Source of the DNA: Zoroaster sp. YZ-2022
Taxonomy: Eukaryota; Echinodermata; Asteroidea; Forcipulatida; Zoroasteridae
Reading direction: 5' to 3'
NCBI GenBank assembly: GCA_029582265.1
Contig: CM055826.1
Location: 37,146,127 to 37,210,126, forward strand
Length of the DNA stretch: 64,000 nt
Shown: piece after piece, positions 13,001 to 25,000 of the stretch
Position numbering within the stretch: the stretch's first letter is position 1
Layout: each line of letters begins with the position of its first letter
Program-made: the position numbers and the translations under genes
Notes under the pieces: model-generated
Seen by the model: the letters and a program-made list of their open reading frames with translations, nothing else
Told to the model about the DNA's origin: nothing
The model's database searches: none

Positions 13001-16000
13001 AAAATGCCCCTGTCTGCACATTTGGGTCAACAGTCAAAACAGGCAGTTGACTGGTTTTGACCTCTATAGCTACTTGCCACTAAAGTGCAGCTGTAGCAGG
13101 AGGGTTAATAAAACAAATCCTTTAATGTTTGGTAAAATGTCTGTAAAAATACATCCATACTTAGTAAGGCCCAAAAAATAAGTCTCTGGTTTCTGGTCTC
13201 CACATGCGTCGCCTAAGACCTGCACTTCGACATTGCTGGATCAATTGGAATTTTGCCGCTTTGTGTTTTAAATAGGGGTATGAACGTTTGCTCAATTTGT
13301 GCGACCTGTCTTAGCCACCATACTTTGTATATGGGAAATTTGGTCTGGTTCCAATAACCACGTTATGCATGTATCACGTATTTCACTGGTTGGCCAAAAA
13401 AAAATAAATAAATAAAAAAAAATAAATAAAAAAAAGCGTCACCTCACCGATTTTGACCTATGACCAGAAACCAGACTTTTTGTTTTGGCCTAATAAAAAT
13501 CTAGAGATATATATACGGAAACCAAACATGTGAAATTTACAGCTTTAATTTAATTGTCTTTGAAATGAGAAGTCGTGAAAATACATCAAAGCAGAAAAGC
13601 CACATTAAGTTCTTGATCTGAATCCAGAATGTTGCCACTATGGCTGTGCCGGGTATCCGACCAAAATGGTCATTACCAGGTTCCATTTTTCGGTTCCAAT
13701 TACCCGTAAACGACTTTTTAAAACTCGGACTTAACATTTGAGCGGTGCGAACAGAAATCTGTGACTCTTGAACAATGTAATGTGTACACTTTTACAGACA
13801 ATTCTCTTTAAATTCAAGAGATTGCACTCCAACAAAGAAAAGATCGATTTAAGTTTAGTATCCTCTGTATTGTAAAATTTGTTACCATTTACAGTACATG
13901 TATTTGTACACCACCGGAGGCATGTTTTCAACAAAAATGAAAATGGGTATCCGGTTCCAAAAATATCTGAAAATGCACAGCCACAGTTGCCACAGCAGAT
14001 TTAGCCAAATTTAGTCATTCTAATCCAAATAGAATGTTTTTAATGATGGCCATTACTACTATGGCTAACACTGCTATAGACAATAGCCACAGCCAAGACA
14101 AAAGAACTCAATGCGAACATGGTCAACGCTTTTAGAAATATCAAAGCACTTTACCTTAGAAAATCAATTTACAAGTAAAAGTAATAAATCCAGACCTGAG
14201 CAGAAGCTAGGAAAATGTAAGGCTGTGCCGGGTATCCGGATACCCGACCGAAACTGTCATTAATACCCGCTTCCATTTTTCAGGTCCAATTACCTGTAAA
14301 CGACTTTTGAAAATTTTGACTGAATACTTGCCACAAAAATGGAAGACTACCATTTTTGTTTGTGTGGGGAATGGAGATGCTATGAGTCGTTTTTAATATG
14401 GAATCAGGAAATTTATTTCTCATTTATTATGACTCTAATGACACAAGAGAAACTTGTGTTCATATTGCTTATTTTTAAACATTCAGTATTTATGTGTTTT
14501 TACAAAATTGTTTGTGAGTACCCGGGTATACGAAGATTTCCAATTTCGGGTATCCGGTTCCCGATATAACTGAAAATGCACAGTCTTAGATTAACCCTCC
14601 TATTATAGCTGCACTTTAGTGGCAAGTAGCTATAGTGGTCATAACCAGTCAACTGCCTGTTTTGACTGTTGACCCAAATGTGCACACAGGGGCATTTTTG
14701 ACTGGATTTGACTGTCATTTTGACCACCCTGAACAATACCAGACAATGCTTTTACCAGTCAAAAACGGTCAACTCATTTTAACCTGTAAATGTACTTACT
14801 ACATGTAAGGTTTGACAGTGTTTGACTTTTTAAGTGCACTAGATATACCTTATACATGTACATGTATAGGTTGGTGAAATTCTTGCATCAGGTGATAAAC
14901 AATTGATTTAATGTTGCCCTACACCGATATGTGTATAGCACTGTATACTCAGTGCTTTCCGAGTGTCTGTAGAAAAAACTACACAGGGGTCATTCCGTGT
15001 CAAATCAACCAGTATTCTGAAAATTGGTACGGGTCACCTCTCAGATTTGGCTGAAATTCATTTCTAACATTCATCTATGGGTATAATGAACACATGCAAA
15101 ATAAGAAATTCCAACTCCAAGTCGTTTCGGAATTACGGCGCGTCAAAATTGGGGTGCTACCCCCCTTCCAGTGCGCGCGATTCGCGTCATTGAATATTTT
15201 GCGTTTTCAAATGCCCTTTAGAGCACCTTTAAAATAAGATACAAAGCTGAAAATTGGTACCTAGGGTGACTGTCACCCAAATAACTCAAATCTGGCCACA
15301 AAACAAGTGTATCTCACCCCCCTTTCTCTCTATAGTCTGCTCAAAACACTAATTTATTCTGCCGATAAAATTAATTTCCATTTTCAGACCCCCCTAATAC
15401 TCATGATTGATAATCAGAAAAGCTTCATATTGCATATCTGTATTATACAGACACATGTGGTTACCCCCAAGCAAGGATAGAGCCCTTACTCATTTAATAA
15501 ATTTTTGGCAAGGCTCCAAAGTTGGTTTCAGACACAAAATATCAAAAAAATACCGAAATTCTCGGTGCCCTTTGACCTTGGCAACACTTACCCACCAACT
15601 TGAAACTTACACCATTTGTTAATACAAGTCTAATCTACATCTGTACCAAATTTCGTTTTGGAGACTCTTCTCCTTCATGGTGAGGCAGCATTTTGAAATT
15701 AGGGTATTTTGCCCATTTTTGTGAGTCGTGATAGCAATGAACAAAGATATATTATATTGTCTTTATTGGTCCCAAAGTGTTGTAATATGACAATTAAACC
15801 ACTATTGTCAGAAAATAATGATTAATTTTGATCTTACAGGTGTTTAAATGTATTATTTGAAGACAATCTACACAAAAATGTCATAATTGTCATGTATTAA
15901 TTTAATACATTATCGGCACAGGATAACTCGCCAACCTGAAATCAAGAAAATATTATTTCCTGAAGGTCTTTAATATTGTACCTTATCATTTACTGCGCAA

Positions 16001-19000
16001 TACTTTGTCCTCAATAGTTCAATTCCATTCTATTTGAAATTAGGAAGCAATGCCATGATGCGATCATAGTCTGTAGAAGATAATTTGTACCGGCGTCCTC
16101 CATGCCCTTGCATCTCTGGAGCGCTAATTGTACAGATTATGTCCTGAATTGGGACATAACACTCATTGCGATGATCTGATGGCCAAGAAAGAGTTCCAGT
16201 GCATTTTGATTTGTTCATGAACTTTACATGAACATCATTGTTCTCGTCAGATCTTTCATCTATTGTTCCGACATACCATTGAGAAGATAGCTGATGCATT
16301 TGATGTTCTATGCCAACATCATTTTGTCACAAAATCTCAATCCGCGCACCTGCGAAAACTCAAGGAGGATCTTTCTGATGATGCTGCAATTGTACTGTTA
16401 GACTTTGCAGATAATTATAGTTTTTAATACAAGATTCAATACAAGGATTCTACTGGGACAACAGCCAGGCAACTCTCCACCCTTTCGCAGTTTATTATAA
16501 GGACAATGGTGAATTGAAGTGCCTTAGTACTTGTGTCATATCAGATTGCCTAAGACATGGAACATCAGCTGTCCATGCCTTCATTACCACAATGATTTCA
16601 TATTTGAAAGACGTCTTGCCTAAAATACAGAAAATCATTTATTTCAGTGATGGGGCATTAAGCCAGTACAAAATCTTTAAGAATATGACAAATTTGTGTC
16701 ACGTGCGGAATGGCACTTATTTGCTACGAGCCACGGGAAGAGCCCGTGTGATGGGATAGGTGGCACAACAAAGCGACTGGTAGCAAGGGCAAGCGACTGG
16801 TAGCAAGGGCAAGCTTGCAGGCAACAGAAACAAACCAAATCTTGACAGCCGACCAGATGTATAAATGGGCTTGCGAAAATATTAAAGGGATCAAGTTTTT
16901 CTCAGTAACAGATGAGCAGGTCCAAAGTAACACAGTGAAATATGATTTAGATGCAAGATATGCTTCATCTAAGACCATCTCTGGTATAAGATCACACCAC
17001 AGTTTTGTGCCTATATCTGAATGTAAGTTAGAGATGCGAAGGCTAGCAGATGATATATACAGCACAGTTACTAAGCGACCATGATCAAGCATCCGCATCA
17101 GACACTGATCCGCATCAGACACTGATCCGCATCAGACAGTTCCTTCATCTTTACCTGATGAGTACCAACCCGGCAAATATATAGCTTGCATATGATCAGG
17201 AATGGTATGTCGAAACAATAGATGAAAGATCTGACGAGAACAATGATGTTCATGTAAAGTTTATGAACAAATCAAAACGCACTGGAACTTTTTCTTGGCC
17301 ATCAGATCATCACAATGAGTGTTATGTCCCAATTCAGGACATAATCTGTACAATTAGCGCTCCAGAGATGCAAGGGCATGGAGGACGCCAGTACAAATTA
17401 TCTTCTACAGACTATGATCGCATCATGGCATTGCTTCCTGATTTCAAATAGAATGGAATTGAACTACATGTATTGAGGACAAAGTATTGCGCAGTAAATG
17501 ATACAGTACAATATTAAAGACCTTCAGGAATTAATATTTTCTTGATTTCAGGTTGGCGAGTTATCCTGCGCCGATAATGTATTAAATTAATACATGACAA
17601 TTATGACATTTTTGTGTAGATTATCTTCAAATAATACATTTAAACACCTGTAAGATCAAAATTAATCATTATTTTCTAACAATAGTGGTTTAATTGTCAT
17701 ATTACAACACTTTGGGACCAATAAAGACAATATAATATATCTTTGTTCATTGCTATCACGACTCACAAAAACGGGCAAAATACCCTAATTTCAAAATGCT
17801 GCCTCACCATGAAGGAGAAGAGTCTCCAAAACGAAATTTGGTACAAATGTAGATTAGACTTGTATTAACAAATGGTGTAAGTTTCAAGTTGGTGGGTAAG
17901 TGTTGCCAAGGTCAAAGGTCACCGAAAATTTCGGTATTTTTTCGATATTTTTTGTGTCTGGAACCAACTTTGGAGCCTTGCCAAAAATGTATTAAATGAG
18001 CAAAGGGCTCTATCCTTGCTTGGGGGTAACCACATGTGTCTATATAATACAGATATGCAATATGAAGCTTTTCTGATTATCAATCATGAGTATTAGGGGG
18101 GTCTGAAAATGGAAATTAATTTTATTGGCAGAATAAATTAGTGTTTTGAGCAGACTATAAAGAGAAAGGGGGGTGAGATACACTTGTTTTGAGGCCAGAT
18201 TTGAGTTATTTGGGTGACAGTCACCCTAGGTACCAATTTTCAGCTTTGTATCTTATTTTAAAGGTGCTCTAAAGGGCATTTGAAAACGCAAAATATTAAA
18301 TGACGCGAATCGCGCGCACTGGAAGGGGGGGTAGCATCCCAACTTTGACGGGCCGTAATTCCGAAACGACTTGGAGTTGGAATGTTTTATTTTGCATGTG
18401 TTCATTATACCCATAGATGAATGTTAGAAATGAATTTCAGCCAAATCTGAGAGGTGACCCGTACCCCCATTGGTTGAATTGACACGGAATGACCCACAGG
18501 CGACTCGGGCGGAATTCGAACCATTAACTTCCTGCTTACTAGTAGACGTCTTAACCTCTCGACCACCGAGCTTGCCCAATGACGATTGGCCGGCTAGAAT
18601 CCTACATGTATATAGCAGCGGTTTCCACGATATACTTTTTTTTAATTTTTTTTTTTTTTTATGCCAATCGCCCCACACAAGGCCAATGGCCACTCCAAGG
18701 TGGGGACTACTAAGTCATTGAGTTGTTACAACAACTCCAAACTGAAGAACCAGCCCCTCACGCCGAAACAAGACAAGTTAATAACCAGCCTCTTCACGGT
18801 GCGAATAGGACTGGGTGGGGTAACTAGTCCAGAACAAGGCAGTTGTTAAACTGCCTCTGCCCCTATAAGCAATTATGGTTAAGTGTCTTGCTCAAGGACA
18901 CAAGTGTCACGACCGGGATTCAAACCCACATTCTGCTGCTAACACCAGAACTTGAGTCCGGTAAGCTAGACCGCTCGGCCATGACACGCCATGTGTCTAT

Positions 19001-22000
19001 ATACTATTATACTATATATAGGTTTGTGAAATTCTTACGTTGGGTGATGAACAATTGATTTAATTTTGCCCTTGGCAAGTATATCAACATTTTGACTGAT
19101 TTTGACCCTTGTAGTCATAGAAGGCATTTAATGAGAAGTCGGTGATGTTTACTGAGTTTAGACTTACTTGCTGCTTTGTCGACCATATGATGGTTGCTCA
19201 GCTCAACAAACCCAAAGCCCTTTGACCTCCCCGTCTCTTTATCTTTCACTAAATTAATCTTTTCAACATTACAGAAGGAACTGAAGTAGTCTCTGAAGTC
19301 ATCTTCGGTGATGTTACTGTCTCTGAAGCCGGCAACAAACAGCTTCTTGATTGGGTCCGCTAAAATATCTCTCTGTAGAAAGACAATAATGGGAATTGTT
19401 TAACTTGATTTATCGCCATTTGTACATGTACATACATACAGCACCAGAGACGTGTTATGGCGAATGCAACCAGAAACGTGTTTAAATCATTCAATATTTA
19501 TTTATATTTGTTATATGGTATTAGTCTTACCTGTCACGGCTGTCTCATTAACGTGTGTTGTGCATAATAAAGTTACAACAAACGCATGTTTGTTTTTCAT
19601 TACTCCAGTGGAATACCATGACGTCATGCATAAACATGTCAGCCTCTATAGTCCATAAAGTTTACATGAATGAATCATGAATTGACCCGCTTTGAAAATG
19701 TTATGATTGTATTTGAAGTAAAATGAAACATGTTTTCTCACTTATATGAAATTTTCTTTCAAATGTTGTATTTGTTGGGACTAAAAGAAATACACTTTTT
19801 AAAAAAGAACTATTTTCATTGTCTGCCTACTTAACGTTCATGTTGAAATTATACCCTTCAAATATGCTCTTTTATAACATCAGCAGTATTTTTCATTCAT
19901 ACTTCTACATTTCCATTAGTGAGATTAAATGTTTTTAGAAGTATTTTTCCAAATATTATTCCTGGGACAAAACTTTTTACAAGTTTTTATAAGGTTTTGT
20001 TTAAGTTGAGTGTCGGTGTTTACGCGGGGTTTGAAGTCTTTGTGACGTGCACAAACAAATAGGAATTTACATACAGCGCGCGTGTGCAGGATTATACGTG
20101 TAATACACGGACGTCTATGTACACGTCGCGCTCATTTGTATATGTGCATGTGAGCGACGCGCGGTGGACATTGTGAAAAGTTACGGGAAATCACCGAGTA
20201 TGTTACCTTGTTTTCCACATTCCTGTTTATCTGGAGATGAGTTTTGATTTTCATTTAAAAAAATGCTCTGACAAAGTTATGAAAATTATGGTAATAGACT
20301 GATTAAAGCTACATGAAAATGGCTAAGATGAGCAGGTGTTCAGACTTCAGAAAGGCATTTTCTATAATTATTTGGTGGGAGAACATGGGACCACAATTCT
20401 AAGCAACACCATCAAATATTCTATTATTATTTATTCGGTCAAAATACAACAATCATACAAAGAATAAATGAGAAATGAACATTGTAATTATATATAAACG
20501 TTAAACTTGACAGGGCCAAGATAAGCAGCACAATATTTTTAACTATTCAGATCACAGGAAGGCCTTTTTTCAAAAGATGTGTTTGGTTGGAGTATATGGG
20601 ACGACATTTCTGATCAACATCCATCAATTATTTTATTGTCATTATTTATTTGGCCAAAAATGCAACAATCTTACAAACACTACAAGAGAAATGAACATTG
20701 TAATTTTATATGAATGTTATATAAACATAACAGGGTATACAAGTTGAACAAAGGGATTGGGTCAGGAGAGAAGGGGGTGTGTAACATAAAATAAAAAATG
20801 TTATAACCAAGGAATAATAAATAGTAACAGTCACAAATAAAGGCAATGTAGACAACAACCAGATGGATATAGACAAAAAACAACCATTCTAAGATGGTCA
20901 AGATTGATAAAAGTGAATTTATTATGTTGTGACTCGAAAACTTATTAATTGAATCTTAAAATGGAACATGAAAGCTGATGACGAAGTTAATCATTTGAAG
21001 TGATTATAAAAGTAATAAATATAAATTTATATGCAATATGATTAATAATTGTGTATATATTGCATAAATCAAAACAATGTGACATCCATATAAATCAAAA
21101 TATAATATAGGTAAATGTATACTTGCGTGAGGAAATTAAGGCACTGACAATCAGTCACGCCTAACTGGTATAAACATGAGAGGGTAGACAACTACCAAGT
21201 TTGTGAACAGTTCAACAAACAGGCACAACCAGGACGACCAAAGAAATTGAAAATAAAATCTCCAAAAGTCCTAGAATACTGCATGTTCAACTTAAAAAAT
21301 GTGGTGGTTATCTGGGCATCGTGTCTTCCACTTGGAAAAGTGCATCAACTATCTGCCCATGTATGCCCGAAGAAAACATCTCCAGACAGACCTACATGTA
21401 GGCCTAGTACAACTTTTGATGAAGCAAGTCTAGTGACATCTTGAAAGCTGCCAACCTTCTCAAAAAGCAGTAACCTGGAGATCCAATTCCAGTTGCCATT
21501 GAACAAGCTATACAGAGCCTGAAACACAAGAAAAATATTTTTGTAAATAAGTTTTGCACTTATCATTTAAAAGGACCAGTGGTGAATACTCAAAAGAACT
21601 TTAGAGAAAACTGGAAGCGGAGCATTTACAATGTATATAATTTATAAATAATGTACAAAGGCCTTTATGTAACAAACAAAATTGAAATGACGAAAATGAG
21701 AATGGACAAGTTGCCTTGAACTATCATAGGAGAATAACAACAGAGGACATGAAGGACAAATGGAGGAAATACAAATAAATTGAAAAAGCAGAAATCGTCT
21801 GATAACAAGTAGCCTACATGTAAATAAGAATTAGACTGAATACTATTTCTAGTTAAATTACCTGTTGTCGTAGATGTCCTAAATTAATAGGAGCCAACTG
21901 CCAATGTTGTAAACTGTTTTCAATTCCTGGTTGAAAGAAATAATAAAATAATAGTAAGGCTTCCATAGTTCTATGAAAACATTAAAAAATAACACTACTC

Positions 22001-25000
22001 ATCCAGACCGTTCTCTTGGATATCTTCAACACCATTATATTTCCAAGCATGTAAATATAGTGCAAAGTTGACATGCGGATGAAAATGCAGTATACTGTAA
22101 ATGTACAATAAATGTACAGTGTGAAGTTACATTCACGTTCATAACGTTAGGCCTATTGATTGAACTACTGAATTCAATACATGTAAAAACAAACATTGTT
22201 GAAACAAGTTTCACTTTATTAACAACGGAAAAGTTTGCCTATCATTTATTAATTTAACGCCACTGTGTGTTTTAATAAACTTAAAGACTGCGAGGCCAAA
22301 TGTATTCATTGTCAGGGATCAGGCTGAATGTTCATTTGATGCAGTACATGTCTTTTTGCAAGAATTCACAGTAACCGTACACAACTGTTTCTGTAAAAAT
22401 GGCTATCCTTTCTATGCATTCAGAATACACACGATCAAAACGAGTTAACCGTGTATGGTGTACGTAAACACGTAATGCGTTACGATGGATGCACTAAACA
22501 TGTATGTACGTTAAATGCCATTACTTTGTACACAATAATGTTAAAACCAACCGCATAAACTGATTTTTTTGGGAAAGTTTTTTAAAGGAAATAACCTTGT
22601 CCCAGACTTACTTTGTGGATAAAATAAAAGTAGATGCCATCATCGTTGATTTACTAGGTCGATTGTGCTTATCAAAAATTGGGACGTATCCATGACGACA
22701 GCTAGAAAAACGTCTTCAAATGTTCAAGGCAAAGACGACATTTAAATGGCTGCCTTCCACTACGTAGACTTCACCGGCAATTCCACAATGTAAACAGCCT
22801 CAATTTCGCGGGAAAAGCTATCATGTGACTGTTTATTAAATAAACTTTGTATATTCATAAAAAAATTGCATATTTAACTTGAAAACCAATCACAAGAAAG
22901 CAAAATGTAAACAAACCAAATATAGATTTGAACCACATGCGTCACCCCTTGCACGCGCGAGATGTATGAATGACAGATCAAACGCCTCATTTGCATACTG
23001 TTTAACTTTCGACAACAGAGGGGGTACTTTTTTTTAAAGGAAAACAGCCGTGCTGTCTAAATCTTGGACTATAAATTTAGCTATTTAGTTTTATTAACCC
23101 TAACCCCTTAGCTATTTTGGCTAAGAACCTTCCTGAATCCGCCAAAATCCAACAACACGCAGTAAGACTACCACCAAACTATTGGACTTGGGACACCTGG
23201 CCCCGTGTAAAGTATCCCTGTTTGGGCTATACAGTACTGAGACCATCAAAATCCAACACCATGTAGTAACACTACCACCCAACTGTTGGACTTAGCTGGA
23301 ATTGGGACACCAGCCCCATGCAAAGTATCCGTGTCTGGGCTATATGGTACTGACTACTGAGTCCATCAAACTCCAACAAACCCAGCTGTTGGAGTTTGAA
23401 TTGTTTGGGGTGGTTAGGGTTAAAAGTGGCTTTTCTGTGCATTTTCATACACCGTCTTGTACATAATAGGCACCGTCTCGTACATAATGGCCGTCTTTTT
23501 GTTTTAGTGCTCCATATGTGGGATATGGATATTTCTTATGTGGCCATCCCTTTGGTAAATACGGGGCAGTGCGAGACTGGACAGGCAGGGGTAGTAATTG
23601 ATCAGTGCCAGTGTCTACTCACCCCTTTAGGGATTGCTCGCTTTACTTCTACTTTCTTCCCATTGATATGGTGGTACTGTCCGCTGTCATTATCTTTGTC
23701 CAACAAGACACTGTCCGTATCTTCGACCGTTTTCATTGTGACGAAACCAAACCCTCGCGATGCTCCGGTGTTATCCTTAATAACCACGCAGTCGGCAACA
23801 TTACCGTAAACGCCAAAGTATTCATTGAGCTGTGGCTCCAGGGTTTTTTCCCTGTCCAGACCTCCAAGGAAGATCTTTCGCAGTGAATCATCTGGGAACT
23901 GATGCAGGAAGAAAATAATTAATACAACAATTTAACACGTCATGCAAATAATTGAGCAACGTTATACCCTCTGAATGGCTGTCACAAATTTTGTCACATA
24001 TCCCTCACTATATACAAAGATTTACAACAAAGTGCGTCTATTATTTGTTGTCAACACTCCCCGCCTCCTTCCCCCTCCCCCCCCCCCCCCAAATGAGAAT
24101 AAACAGGCCTGTACACAGAATATCTGGGAGGGGTTTAGCTACTTTGTATAAAATATGGACCACTGTACGTTGTGCAATCCAGTACTGTCTGAAATTGAGG
24201 GGAGGGGGGATCCCTCAGACTGTAGAGGGGGGGGGGGGGGTATGTGTCCTGGTGCCACAGCCCTGTTGTGTATTTGGTGAACTGCAGGCCCAGAATGTCA
24301 TGGAGGCAACAGAGACCATGGCCTCCATTGCCCTGGGTCTTGGCCTTGGTGCCCCATAAAATGGCCCCATAGACTTTCTGACATGTTAATGACAGTGCCC
24401 TTTACTCAGGATAAGTACCCTTAGGAATGAAATTTCAGGTCTGGAACTACTCTCAATAAATCGTGATTAGAGAAAACAAAATAATAGAAAAACGGACCTC
24501 AGTGCATCCCAATGGTACAAGACTGGCATGAACAGGAATTATTGGCCGAGCTAGCCACAAAAACTGATATAAAAATGTAAAATAATTGGTTCCCAATATT
24601 TTGTTACTGACGAATTCACAAAAAGTACGAACTAAGTGACTGAAAACTGACAATACAGTTAACTTTTAACAAAATGGTAACTGACTGTTCAATGTGAACC
24701 GATATTTATTTTAATATTAACAAACGATTGTTAATGTTATCGTGATGCATAGCCCCATTCTAGGGCCAATACACTGGACTCCCTACGTCTACGTATCCTT
24801 GGCCCTAACCCCAACTTTTGATCTGCTAATTATTAGTCTAAAATTTTGTGATTAGGTAAGCTTGCCCAAGCAGACACTTTTGGCATAAAGTTTACTATTG
24901 TGAGATCAGTAATACTGGTAAAATTTTAATTATATTATTATTTTTAATTTCAATTTTTTTTTGAAAATTTCATGAACGTGAGCTAGCTATAAGGTTTATC

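Larger units (their letters stand above)
14987..18495. mobile_element. Palindromic DNA transposon with 1.3-kb arms
   Basis: The ends are GGGTCATTCCGTG and CACGGAATGACCC. Left arm 14987-16280 and right arm 17201-18495 are near-complete reverse complements, with a 920-bp core between. ACAG is duplicated at 14983-14986 and 18496-18499; because of overlap with the element ends, a 6-bp CACAGG duplication is also possible. The core and right arm carry a broken transposase-like gene, and the arms both contain that gene's last exon-sized segment. The superfamily is not settled. Confidence 0.88.
14871..18660 (-). mobile_element. Second SINE family, split by the palindromic transposon
   Basis: The 14871-14986 part (TGGTGAAATTCTTGCATCAG ... 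GTGTCTGTAGAAAAAACTAC) continues after 18496 with CACAGGCGACTCGGGCGG. A reversed tRNA-like head follows (ATTCGAACC, CCTGCTTACTAG, AACCTCTCGACCACCGAGCT). The uninterrupted form is at 48830-49066. It reads as a tRNA-derived SINE on the minus strand. Confidence 0.75.
19373..23622. other. hnRNP intron 2, mostly featureless
   Basis: About 4.2 kb with no additional exon seen. It contains a diverged direct duplication at 20330-20720 (both halves share TGAGAAATGAACATTGTAATT-like words) and repeat units at 23100-23400. The rest is A+T-rich with no supportable feature. Confidence 0.55.

Noticed and set aside
16724..17122. 132-codon minus-strand ORF in the palindromic transposon core
   Set aside because: Antisense of the transposase-like plus-strand segments.
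23396..23886. Plus-strand frames opposite hnRNP exon 2
   Set aside because: Antisense shadows of the RRM1 exon.
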